NCBI GenBank assembly: GCA_016868355.1
Contig: VGHB01000009.1
Span: forward strand, 62,001-126,000
DNA from: Betaproteobacteria bacterium
Lineage (GTDB): Bacteria > Pseudomonadota > Gammaproteobacteria > Burkholderiales > Burkholderiaceae_C
Length of the DNA stretch: 64,000 nucleotides
Reading direction: 5' to 3'
Positions 57,577-64,000 of the stretch are shown piece after piece. Both the position numbers and the translations under genes were made by a program. Under the pieces are notes generated by a model. The model worked only from the letters and a program-made list of their open reading frames with translations, was not told the DNA's origin and made no database searches. Numbering within the stretch: position 1 is the first letter of the stretch; every line of letters begins with the position of its first letter.

Positions 57577-58086
57577 TCAGGCCGATGGTGCCAGCCAATG
57601 CCCGCTCTTACCCCCTTGTTTTTCTAAGAGGCGCACGCCGGTCATCTCCATGCCGCGATCAGCCGCCTTGCACATATCGTAGATGGTGAGCAGGCCTACT
57701 TGCACCGCGGTCAGGGCTTCCATTTCAACACCCGTATTGCCCACCGTTTCGGCTGTCACCACACAACGCACAGCCGGTGCAGATTCGATCCACTCAAACT
57801 CCACCGCCACACGCGTCAAGGGCAGCGGATGACAAAGCGGAATGAGCTCCGGGGTCTTCTTGGCCGCCATGATGGCCGCGATACGCGCGATGCCAATCAC
57901 ATCGCCCTTCTTGGCCTGCCCTTGGCGGATCAGCTCAAAGGTGCTACGCAGCATGCGAATCTGGCCCTCGGCCACCGCCACCCGAGGGGTAGACGCCTTG
58001 GCGCCCACGTCCACCATATGGGCTTGACCCTGTGCATCAAAGTGGGTGAGCGGGGACGCAGGGCTGGCTTTGGGTTCTGAAGACAT
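57577..58086 (-). CDS. moaC: Cyclic pyranopterin monophosphate synthase MoaC
   Basis: 169 residues. Seen: [76 protein letters not shown] and [12 protein letters not shown] with conserved catalytic Lys and Asp. It makes cPMP in molybdenum cofactor synthesis. Single gene, convergent with the PglL gene and divergent from the M48 protease with a 27-base gap. No other moa gene is in the window. Confidence 0.95.
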   Translation of the reverse strand: MSSEPKASPASPLTHFDAQGQAHMVDVGAKASTPRVAVAEGQIRMLRSTFELIRQGQAKKGDVIGIARIAAIMAAKKTPELIPLCHPLPLTRVAVEFEWIESAPAVRCVVTAETVGNTGVEMEALTAVQVGLLTIYDMCKAADRGMEMTGVRLLEKQGGKSGHWLAPSA

Positions 58087-58113
58087 CGTTCAAGGACCGT
58101 AGGGAATAAGCGG

Positions 58114-59934
58114 GTGCAACAAAGCAATGCGATGATAGGGCACATGTCGGCGGTAAGCGACCCAAACCCGAGGCCCAACGACCTGCAAAGCCCCTTGAGG
58201 CAGCCATTAGGCCGTGCCCGCCGCCCACTGCTGCGCAGCGTCTTGGCATTGGCCCTGTTGAGCACGGGACTGCAAACCCCAGCAGGCCCGGCGGGACTGC
58301 AAACCCCAGCAGGCCCGGCAGCAGCCGAAAAGGCTGAGCAGCAGCGCCTTCCCTCGCTGGGTGAACCCGATTCGGGCGACATCTCCGAAGGTGCCGAGCG
58401 ACGCATCGGCGAATATGTGATGCGCCAGGTCCGCCGCGACCCGGCCTATCTGGACGACCCCCTGCTGCTGGCCTATGCGCAAGCGTTGTGGAACCCCTTG
58501 GTTCGAGTGGCACGCGCGCGGGGCGAGATCGTCCCTGAGACTGACCAGGCCTTTGCCTGGGAAACCTTTCTGATTCGCGACAAGTCCATCAACGCCTTCG
58601 CGCTGCCGGGTGGCTTTGTGGGCATCCACCTGGGCCTGATCGCACAAGCGGCGACCACCGACGAATTGGCTGCCGTGCTGGCGCACGAATTGACCCATGT
58701 CACGCAAAGGCATATCGCGCGCTCAAACAGCAGCGCGCGTCGCCAATCCGCCTTGGGTCTGGCAGGCATGCTGCTGGGGCTCTTGGCCGCGGCACGCACC
58801 GGCAGCGCAGACTTAGCACAGGCCACCATCATGGGCTCGCAAGCCGCCATGGCGCAGGGGCAGTTGAACTTCTCGCGCGAGATGGAGCGTGAAGCTGACC
58901 GTATCGGCTTCACCATCATGACCGAAGCCGGCTACAACGGTGCCGGTGTGGCGGCCATCTTTGAGCGCCTGCAAAGAGCCCACCGGCTCAACGACAGCGG
59001 CAACTTTCCTTACCTGCGCAGCCACCCCTTGACGGTGGAGCGCATCGGTGAGGCGCAGTCCCGGATGCAGCAGGCGCAGGCCCAGGCGCAGTCGGCCAAC
59101 TTGGGTACAGCTGGCGGTCCTGTGGGCCAAACGGTGCGGATCTCCGAGCAGCGCTTGGCACTTGACCTTCCCACACAGGAAATGCACCAACTCATGCGGG
59201 CGCGTGCGAGGGTGTTGATGGAAACCCAGGTGCCAGCACTGCGCCGCTGGCAAGCCCTGGCCGGACCAGACGGTGGTGTCGAAGACCGGGGGGCAACGCT
59301 GTACTCAGCCACCCTCGCGAGCCTCCTCTTGGCAGAACCGCGACTGGCCCAGCAACACCTGCGAGAACTTCAGGCACGGCCCATGCTGCCCACTTCAGCC
59401 CAGGTGGTGGAGATGTTGGCCGCCGAAGTCGCTGTGGCCGAAGGACGGGCGAGCCGGGCCACCGCCCAGCTTGAGACGCTGGACGCTAGTGTGCGCGCCG
59501 TGCGACTTGCACGCGCGGAAGCCGCTCTCAAATGGATGCAGCAGGCCACCGAACTGCGCGAACGGGCCAAAGCTCGCCAAGCGCTGCAAATGCACACCGA
59601 TGCCCTGGCCACCTGGGTCATCGACCGCAAACGCGACGCACTGGCGTGGTCGATCCTGTCAACGTGTCAACAAGCGCTGGGCCAGCCTCTGCGCGCGGTG
59701 CGCGCCGAAGCCGAGGCGCGGTGGGCCTTGGGTGACCTCAACGGCGCCTTGGACCGTTTCAAAGCCGGTCAGCGCTTGGTGCGCAGCAGCCGCACGCCCG
59801 ACTATGTTGAAGCTTCGGTGATTGATTCGCGGCTGCGCGATCTAGAGCGTGAACGCCGCCGCGCCTTCGCTGAAATCCGTGGTATTCGCGAAGAAGATTT
59901 ACCCCCCGTGTTACCGCCCAATCTACCGATATAG
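58114..59934 (+). CDS. Exported M48 family metalloprotease with TPR region (BepA-like)
   Basis: 606 residues from GTG at 58114, which has AGGGA about 9 bases upstream; ATGs at 58132 and 58144 are alternatives. Seen: signal peptide with LLRSVLALALLSTG, the zinc motif LAHELTHVTQ (His191, Glu192, His195), the second zinc glutamate in SREMEREADRIG, and a helical C-terminal part with TPR-like repeats. This matches BepA/YfgC, a periplasmic protease and chaperone that quality-controls outer membrane barrels such as LptD, whose partner lptE is in this window. A 9-residue sequence GLQTPAGPA occurs twice in the signal peptide end. Confidence 0.92.
   Translation: MQQSNAMIGHMSAVSDPNPRPNDLQSPLRQPLGRARRPLLRSVLALALLSTGLQTPAGPAGLQTPAGPAAAEKAEQQRLPSLGEPDSGDISEGAERRIGEYVMRQVRRDPAYLDDPLLLAYAQALWNPLVRVARARGEIVPETDQAFAWETFLIRDKSINAFALPGGFVGIHLGLIAQAATTDELAAVLAHELTHVTQRHIARSNSSARRQSALGLAGMLLGLLAAARTGSADLAQATIMGSQAAMAQGQLNFSREMEREADRIGFTIMTEAGYNGAGVAAIFERLQRAHRLNDSGNFPYLRSHPLTVERIGEAQSRMQQAQAQAQSANLGTAGGPVGQTVRISEQRLALDLPTQEMHQLMRARARVLMETQVPALRRWQALAGPDGGVEDRGATLYSATLASLLLAEPRLAQQHLRELQARPMLPTSAQVVEMLAAEVAVAEGRASRATAQLETLDASVRAVRLARAEAALKWMQQATELRERAKARQALQMHTDALATWVIDRKRDALAWSILSTCQQALGQPLRAVRAEAEARWALGDLNGALDRFKAGQRLVRSSRTPDYVEASVIDSRLRDLERERRRAFAEIRGIREEDLPPVLPPNLPI
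58266..58319. repeat. Perfect 27-bp tandem duplication in the M48 protease gene
   Basis: Two identical 27-base units, 58266-58292 and 58293-58319, starting GGGACTGCAAACC. They encode GLQTPAGPA twice, at the end of the signal peptide where cleavage is expected. In frame, and identical, so a recent event. Confidence 0.92.
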
Positions 59935-60166
59935 CGGGCCTTGGCGCGCAGCGGACCGCCAAATTCCGCCGCATCGGTTGTGGCCACGCGACAAAAAGTG
60001 TGCACAGGTCGCATCGGTGCGGGTTTTCAGAGGGAAATCCCCTTCTCCACGAGGAGAACTCGCATTACCATTGCGGCCGCGGGGTGCCCGAGAACAAACG
60101 AGCCGCTTTTTAGAATGCTCACCTCCACCCGGCACATCAACAACGACCTTGATGGAGAGATTGAAA

Positions 60167-60565
60167 ATGGCAACTGCGAAAAAGGCCGCTACGGCCAAGA
60201 AAGCTGCACCCGCGAAAAAGGCCGCTACGGCCAAGAAGGCTCCGGCCAAGAAGGCTCCCGCCAAAAAGGCTCCCGCCAAAAAGGCTTCGGCCAAGAAGGC
60301 GGCGCCTGCAAAGAAGCGCACACCCAACGCCGCCTTCATGAAGGCAATGGCGGTGAGCGATGCACTGGGGGCCGTGATCGGTAAGGGCCCGTATCCCCGT
60401 ACCGAAGTCACCAAGAAGGTGTGGGAATACATCAAGAAGCACAAGCTTCAAGATGCCACCAACAAGCGCATGATCAATGCAGACGACAAGCTCAAGGTGA
60501 TCTTCAAGAAAGCTCAGGTCTCGATGTTCGAGATGACCAAGTTGATCAACGGCCATCTGAAATGA
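60167..60565 (+). CDS. SWIB/MDM2-domain protein with lysine/alanine-rich histone-like N-terminus
   Basis: 132 residues. The first 50 consist of repeats of AAPAKKA, APAKKA and ATAKKA type, resembling histone H1 tails and bacterial AlgP. The rest is a SWIB domain: TPNAAFMKAMAVSDALGAVI, KKVWEYIKKHKLQDATNKRM, INADDKLKVIF and SMFEMTKLINGHL. SWIB domains occur in eukaryotic chromatin complexes and in chlamydial topoisomerase; the role in proteobacteria is unclear but DNA binding and compaction is likely. GGAGA lies 8 bases before the ATG. Upstream are 232 gene-free bases with a hairpin TTCTCC/GGAGAA (60043-60058) and TAGAAT (60111) as a possible -10. Confidence 0.9.
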   Translation: MATAKKAATAKKAAPAKKAATAKKAPAKKAPAKKAPAKKASAKKAAPAKKRTPNAAFMKAMAVSDALGAVIGKGPYPRTEVTKKVWEYIKKHKLQDATNKRMINADDKLKVIFKKAQVSMFEMTKLINGHLK

Positions 60566-60575
60566 AACAGTGCGC

Positions 60576-60597
60576 AGCCTGCTGTTCACAGCAGGCT
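60576..60597 (+). terminator. Hairpin after the SWIB gene
   Basis: Perfect 9-base stem AGCCTGCTG/CAGCAGGCT with TTCA loop, 10 bases after the stop. No T-run follows at once; it may stabilise the 3' end together with the terminator 17 bases further. Confidence 0.55.
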
Positions 60598-60613
60598 ACC
60601 AGCACCTTGAAAA

Positions 60614-60641
60614 AAACCGGCCCTAGGGCCGGTTTCTTTTT
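60614..60641 (+). terminator. Rho-independent terminator of the SWIB gene
   Basis: AAACCGGCCC paired with GGGCCGGTTT, then C and five T's. A-rich 5' flank makes it work in both directions, so it may also end transcription of the convergent dienelactone hydrolase gene. Confidence 0.88.
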
Positions 60642-60691
60642 GTCGGTCGGGTCCGTTGGCCCCACTGCTGAGCCCAATTCGGGGCCAGGTT

Positions 60692-61372
60692 CTAGGCCAG
60701 ATGCTGGCTCAAAAAGGCGCGGCTGCGCTCAGCGGCTAGTTGCGCGGCTGCTGCGTCATACGAGCCGCGCTGGTCACAATTGAAGCCATGGTCAGCCGCA
60801 TACACCTGCACCTGCACCGAGGGCTGCGCGGCGGCAAACGCCTGGACGCTGTCAGTGGGAATCCAATGGTCACGCTCGCCGAAGTGCGCCAACACCGGGC
60901 ACTGGGCCTGGAGCCCAGCGTGGCTGGGAATACCGCCACCGTAGTAAGGCACGGCGGCTGAGATACCCGAGACCTTGCAGGCCGATAGCCAGCTCAAGAG
61001 GCCGCCCCAGCAAAAGCCCAAAATGCCGACCTTCCCGGAAGCACCCAGCCGGCGCTGCAACTCGGCCCGGGCTGCATCAATGTCCAAAAGCGGCGCCTCC
61101 AGCCCCGCCGCCTGCATCAAGCCAAAGCCGCGCTGCATATCAGCCTCGGCATAACCCAACTCGATCTGAGGCTCTTGGCGGTCGAACAGTGCGGGGGCCA
61201 GCACCAGGTAGCCTTCTGAAGCCCAACGCTCAGCCACCGAGCGGATGTGAGAATTCACACCAAAGATCTCCTGTACCACCACGAGGCCGCCCTTGGGCGT
61301 ACCCATCGGTTCAGCCAGGTAGGCGGCCAGTGCACAGCCATCGCTTGCAGTCAGGGTGAGGGTTTGACCCAT
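60692..61372 (-). CDS. Dienelactone hydrolase family protein
   Basis: About 226 residues, alpha/beta hydrolase. Seen: GGLVVVQEIFGVNSHIRSVA, the nucleophilic cysteine in LGFCWGG, the aspartate in GERDHWIPTD and the histidine in AADHGFNCD, the Cys-Asp-His triad of dienelactone hydrolases. Such enzymes open lactones in chloroaromatic breakdown, but many members have other ester or lactone substrates, and no aromatic-degradation gene is nearby. The ATG at 61372 has AAGGAG 6 bases upstream; the longer frame has no homology. It follows uvrA by 77 bases on the same strand. Confidence 0.9.
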   Translation of the reverse strand: MGQTLTLTASDGCALAAYLAEPMGTPKGGLVVVQEIFGVNSHIRSVAERWASEGYLVLAPALFDRQEPQIELGYAEADMQRGFGLMQAAGLEAPLLDIDAARAELQRRLGASGKVGILGFCWGGLLSWLSACKVSGISAAVPYYGGGIPSHAGLQAQCPVLAHFGERDHWIPTDSVQAFAAAQPSVQVQVYAADHGFNCDQRGSYDAAAAQLAAERSRAFLSQHLA

Positions 61373-61449
61373 GGGTGTCTCCTTGTTCGTGGTACCAGTT
61401 CTCCAGCCGGGCCAGACCGCCATGCCCGACCAAACACGTCCATCGATTT

Positions 61450-64000
61450 TCACGCGGCCGGTGCCAACACCGCCGGCAAGATGGTCTTGAGAAAACGCCC
61501 CGTGTGGCTGAGTTCGCAGGCGGCCACCGCCTCGGGTGTGCCGGCCACCAAGACCTGCCCGCCGCCGCTACCCCCTTCAGGACCCAGGTCGACCACCCAA
61601 TCGGCGGTCTTGATCACGTCTAGGTTGTGTTCGATCACCACAATCGTGTTGCCGGCCTCACGCAGCTGCGTCAGTACTTTCAGCAACAGCTGGATGTCGT
61701 GGAAGTGCAGCCCGGTGGTGGGCTCGTCCAGAATATAAAGCGTGCGGCCCGTGTCGCGCTTGGACAGCTCCAGCGCCAGCTTCACCCGCTGCGCCTCGCC
61801 GCCCGACAGCGTGGTCGCACTCTGGCCCAAGGTGATGTAGCCCAAGCCTACATCCAGCAGTGTCTGCAGCTTGCGGGCGATGGCGGGCACAGCGTTGAAA
61901 AAGGCATGCGCGTCCTCCACCGTCATGCCCAGCACCTCGTGGATGTTGCGGCCTTTGTAGAGGATTTCCAGGGTTTCGCGGTTGTAGCGTTTGCCGTGGC
62001 AGACATCGCAGGGCACATACACATCGGGCAGGAAGTGCATCTCCACCTTGATCACACCGTCGCCTTGGCAGCTCTCGCAGCGGCCCCCGCCTTGTGCCGC
62101 AGCCACATTGAAGGAAAAACGGCCCGGGCCGTAGCCCCGCTCACGAGCGGCAGGCACATCGGCAAACAGTTCGCGGATGGGGGTGAACAGCCCGGTGTAG
62201 GTGGCCGGGTTGCTGCGTGGGGTGCGGCCAATGGGGCTTTGGTCCACATTGATCACCTTGTCCAGCGCCTCCACGCCCTCGATTTCATCGTGTGGCGCGG
62301 GCTCGATTACAGCGTTGTTCAGACGCTTGGCCACGGCTGCGTAGAGCGTATCGTTGATCAGCGTGCTCTTGCCTGAACCCGACACACCCGTCACACAGGT
62401 CATCACGCCCAGGGGAATCTGCACCGTCACATCCCGCAGGTTATGGCCGCGCGCATTGACGATGCGCAGGTACGAAGGGCCCGCCAGGCCCCAGGCCCCC
62501 GAGGCCGGTACCCGTCGCTGCGCTGGTACGGCGATGCGCAGTACCTGCCCCAGATACTGCCCGGTGAGGCTATTGTCATCGGCCGCCACGGCTTCGGGTG
62601 TGCCCTGCGCCATCACGCGGCCGCCGTGCACGCCCGCCCCGGGCCCGATGTCCACCACATGGTCGGCCGCCCGGATCATGTCCTCGTCGTGCTCCACCAC
62701 GATGACGCTGTTGCCAAGGTTACGCAGGTGTTGCAGGGTGGCGATCAGACGCTCGTTATCGCGCTGGTGCAGGCCGATGCTGGGCTCATCGAGCACATAC
62801 ATCACCCCAGTCAGGCCTGAACCAATCTGACTGGCCAGGCGAATGCGCTGCGCCTCGCCGCCCGACAAGGTGTCGGCGCTGCGCTCCAGGCTCAGGTAAT
62901 TCAGGCCGACATCATTGAGAAAGCGCAGGCGCGAGCGGATTTCACGCACCACCTTGCCGGCAATGCCGGCCTTGACACCCATGAGTTGCAGGGTATCGAA
63001 GTAAGCCTGGCAGGCCTGCAGCGTCATGGCCTCTACCTCGTAGATGGGGCGGCCGCGTTGGCCATCATGGTGGCGTAAGAACACATGCAGGGCCTCGCGC
63101 CGCAGCCGGTGGCCCTGACAAGCCGGGCAGGGCTTGGGCGACTGCTGGCGGCTGAGTTCATCGCGCACCACCTGAGAGTCGGTCTCGCGCAGGCGCCGCT
63201 CCAACGTGGGGATGATGCCCTCGAATGGGTGGCGCCGGCGCACCGAGCGCGACTTGCCGCGTCCGCCTTCCGCCGCGTACTCGAATTCGATGGCCTCTTC
63301 ACCCGATCCATACAAAAGCACGGCCTTGATGGCAGCCGGCAAGGCCTCAAAGGGGGTCTCCAAGTCGAACTGGTAATGAAAGGCCACCGATTCCAACAGG
63401 CTGTAGGTGTAGCGGTTACGACGGTCCCAGCCCTTGACGGCACCGCTGGCCAGGCTCAGTTCAGGGAAGCCCACCACACGCTGCGGGTCGAAGGCGGTGA
63501 TGTGCCCCAAGCCGTCACAGCTGGGGCAGGCCCCCATGGGCGAATTGAAGGAAAACAGCCGCGGCTCAAGTTCCGGCAGCGAATACGCACAAATCGGGCA
63601 GGCATAGGTGCTGGAAAACCAATGCTCGCGCCCCGTGTCGATCTCCAGCGCCACCACCCGGCCGCTGGCCATACGCAGGGCACTCTCAATGCTTTCCGCC
63701 AACCGCTGGCGCTGGGCGGTGGCTTCGTCGGCACGGGTCTTGATGCGGTCGACCACCACATCGACATCGTGCTTCTCATGCGGGTCAAGTTCGGGCAGTT
63801 CACTGACCTCAAACACCCGGGCACTGGCCAGGCCGGCGCGGATGCGAAAGCGTACATAACCGCGCGACTGCAGGTCTTCCAGAAGGTCGTGAAAGCTGCC
63901 CTTGCGGTCGCGTACTACCGGGGCCAGGATCATCAGCTTGGTGCCCTCGGGCAGGCCCAACACCGCATCCACCATTTGCGCCACCGGTGTGGCCGCCAGG
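61450..64000 (-). CDS. uvrA: Excinuclease ABC subunit A, 5' end outside the window
   Basis: About 850 C-terminal residues; the first 100 or so, including Walker A of the first domain, lie past the right edge. Seen: zinc motif [20 protein letters not shown] with CPSCDGLG, signature [19 protein letters not shown] and [13 protein letters not shown] of domain one, Walker [17 protein letters not shown] of domain two, second zinc finger CESCQGDG...CDVCHGKRY, signature [20 protein letters not shown] and [12 protein letters not shown]. It finds bulky DNA lesions with UvrB. The C-terminus lies 77 bases before the dienelactone hydrolase gene. Confidence 0.97.
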   Translation of the reverse strand, partial: LAATPVAQMVDAVLGLPEGTKLMILAPVVRDRKGSFHDLLEDLQSRGYVRFRIRAGLASARVFEVSELPELDPHEKHDVDVVVDRIKTRADEATAQRQRLAESIESALRMASGRVVALEIDTGREHWFSSTYACPICAYSLPELEPRLFSFNSPMGACPSCDGLGHITAFDPQRVVGFPELSLASGAVKGWDRRNRYTYSLLESVAFHYQFDLETPFEALPAAIKAVLLYGSGEEAIEFEYAAEGGRGKSRSVRRRHPFEGIIPTLERRLRETDSQVVRDELSRQQSPKPCPACQGHRLRREALHVFLRHHDGQRGRPIYEVEAMTLQACQAYFDTLQLMGVKAGIAGKVVREIRSRLRFLNDVGLNYLSLERSADTLSGGEAQRIRLASQIGSGLTGVMYVLDEPSIGLHQRDNERLIATLQHLRNLGNSVIVVEHDEDMIRAADHVVDIGPGAGVHGGRVMAQGTPEAVAADDNSLTGQYLGQVLRIAVPAQRRVPASGAWGLAGPSYLRIVNARGHNLRDVTVQIPLGVMTCVTGVSGSGKSTLINDTLYAAVAKRLNNAVIEPAPHDEIEGVEALDKVINVDQSPIGRTPRSNPATYTGLFTPIRELFADVPAARERGYGPGRFSFNVAAAQGGGRCESCQGDGVIKVEMHFLPDVYVPCDVCHGKRYNRETLEILYKGRNIHEVLGMTVEDAHAFFNAVPAIARKLQTLLDVGLGYITLGQSATTLSGGEAQRVKLALELSKRDTGRTLYILDEPTTGLHFHDIQLLLKVLTQLREAGNTIVVIEHNLDVIKTADWVVDLGPEGGSGGGQVLVAGTPEAVAACELSHTGRFLKTILPAVLAPAA

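Noticed and set aside
60179-60320. Short repeats in the SWIB gene as a CRISPR-like array
   Set aside because: They are codon-level repeats of Ala/Lys/Pro codons in a protein tail with no spacers.

Overview
The window is a gene-dense, GC-rich chromosomal segment that looks like a betaproteobacterium of the order Burkholderiales, most probably Comamonadaceae-like. The reasons are the many Bug-type (tripartite tricarboxylate) solute-binding proteins, the metX-metW pair, the E. coli-like purB, the holA-lptE-leuS-exbD-exbB-dapB-bamE/fur block, and the recA-recX-sucCD-terC-pilA-pglL-moaC-M48 block. No rRNA, tRNA, CRISPR array, insertion sequence or prophage was seen. The genus cannot be fixed from the sequence alone.

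Layout. 1-7.2 kb: end of a dipeptide-type ABC ATPase, a LysE-family exporter, a glyoxalase-fold protein, a DUF3047 lipoprotein, three orphan Bug receptors and an M14 zinc carboxypeptidase; this looks like an accessory uptake region for peptides and organic acids. 7.2-10.3 kb: pyrF, purB and upp. 10.2-28 kb: a nucleoside/nucleotide scavenging region. A compact nine-gene minus-strand operon encodes a BMP-type nucleoside-binding protein, an ABC ATPase, two permeases, cytidine deaminase, purine nucleoside phosphorylase, a prolyl-oligopeptidase, deoC and deoA. Divergent plus-strand genes follow: adenosine deaminase, a periplasmic 5'-nucleotidase and a large Oar-like TonB-dependent receptor. Together they could dephosphorylate nucleotides outside the inner membrane, import nucleosides, deaminate and phosphorolyse them, and send deoxyribose phosphate to glycolysis.

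28-35 kb: a GST, a glutamate-synthase-domain oxidoreductase, metXW behind a SAM-II riboswitch with an overlapping terminator, and malate synthase G divergent from a LysR regulator. 36-48.4 kb: housekeeping genes (argS, SPOR protein, dsbA, holA, lptE, leuS, ExbD/ExbB pair, dapB, bamE, fur, hprK, ptsN, hpf). 48.4-55 kb: corA behind a hairpin-rich leader, the stump of a histidine kinase gene, SOS-regulated recA with recX, sucCD and a TerC protein. 55-64 kb: type IV pilin with its probable glycosyltransferase, moaC, a BepA-like M48 protease, a lysine-rich SWIB protein, a dienelactone hydrolase and the 3' part of uvrA.

The most unusual observations are: a 13-unit hexanucleotide repeat that makes the signal-peptide core of the S9A peptidase an alternating Trp-X stretch; that peptidase's tight embedding in the nucleoside operon; the SAM-II riboswitch whose 3' tail is one arm of a terminator; the hairpin-rich corA leader; helically phased 10-bp repeats upstream of hpf; and several local duplications (sucC-sucD gap, M48 signal peptide). 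No clearly undescribed defence or mobile system was found.
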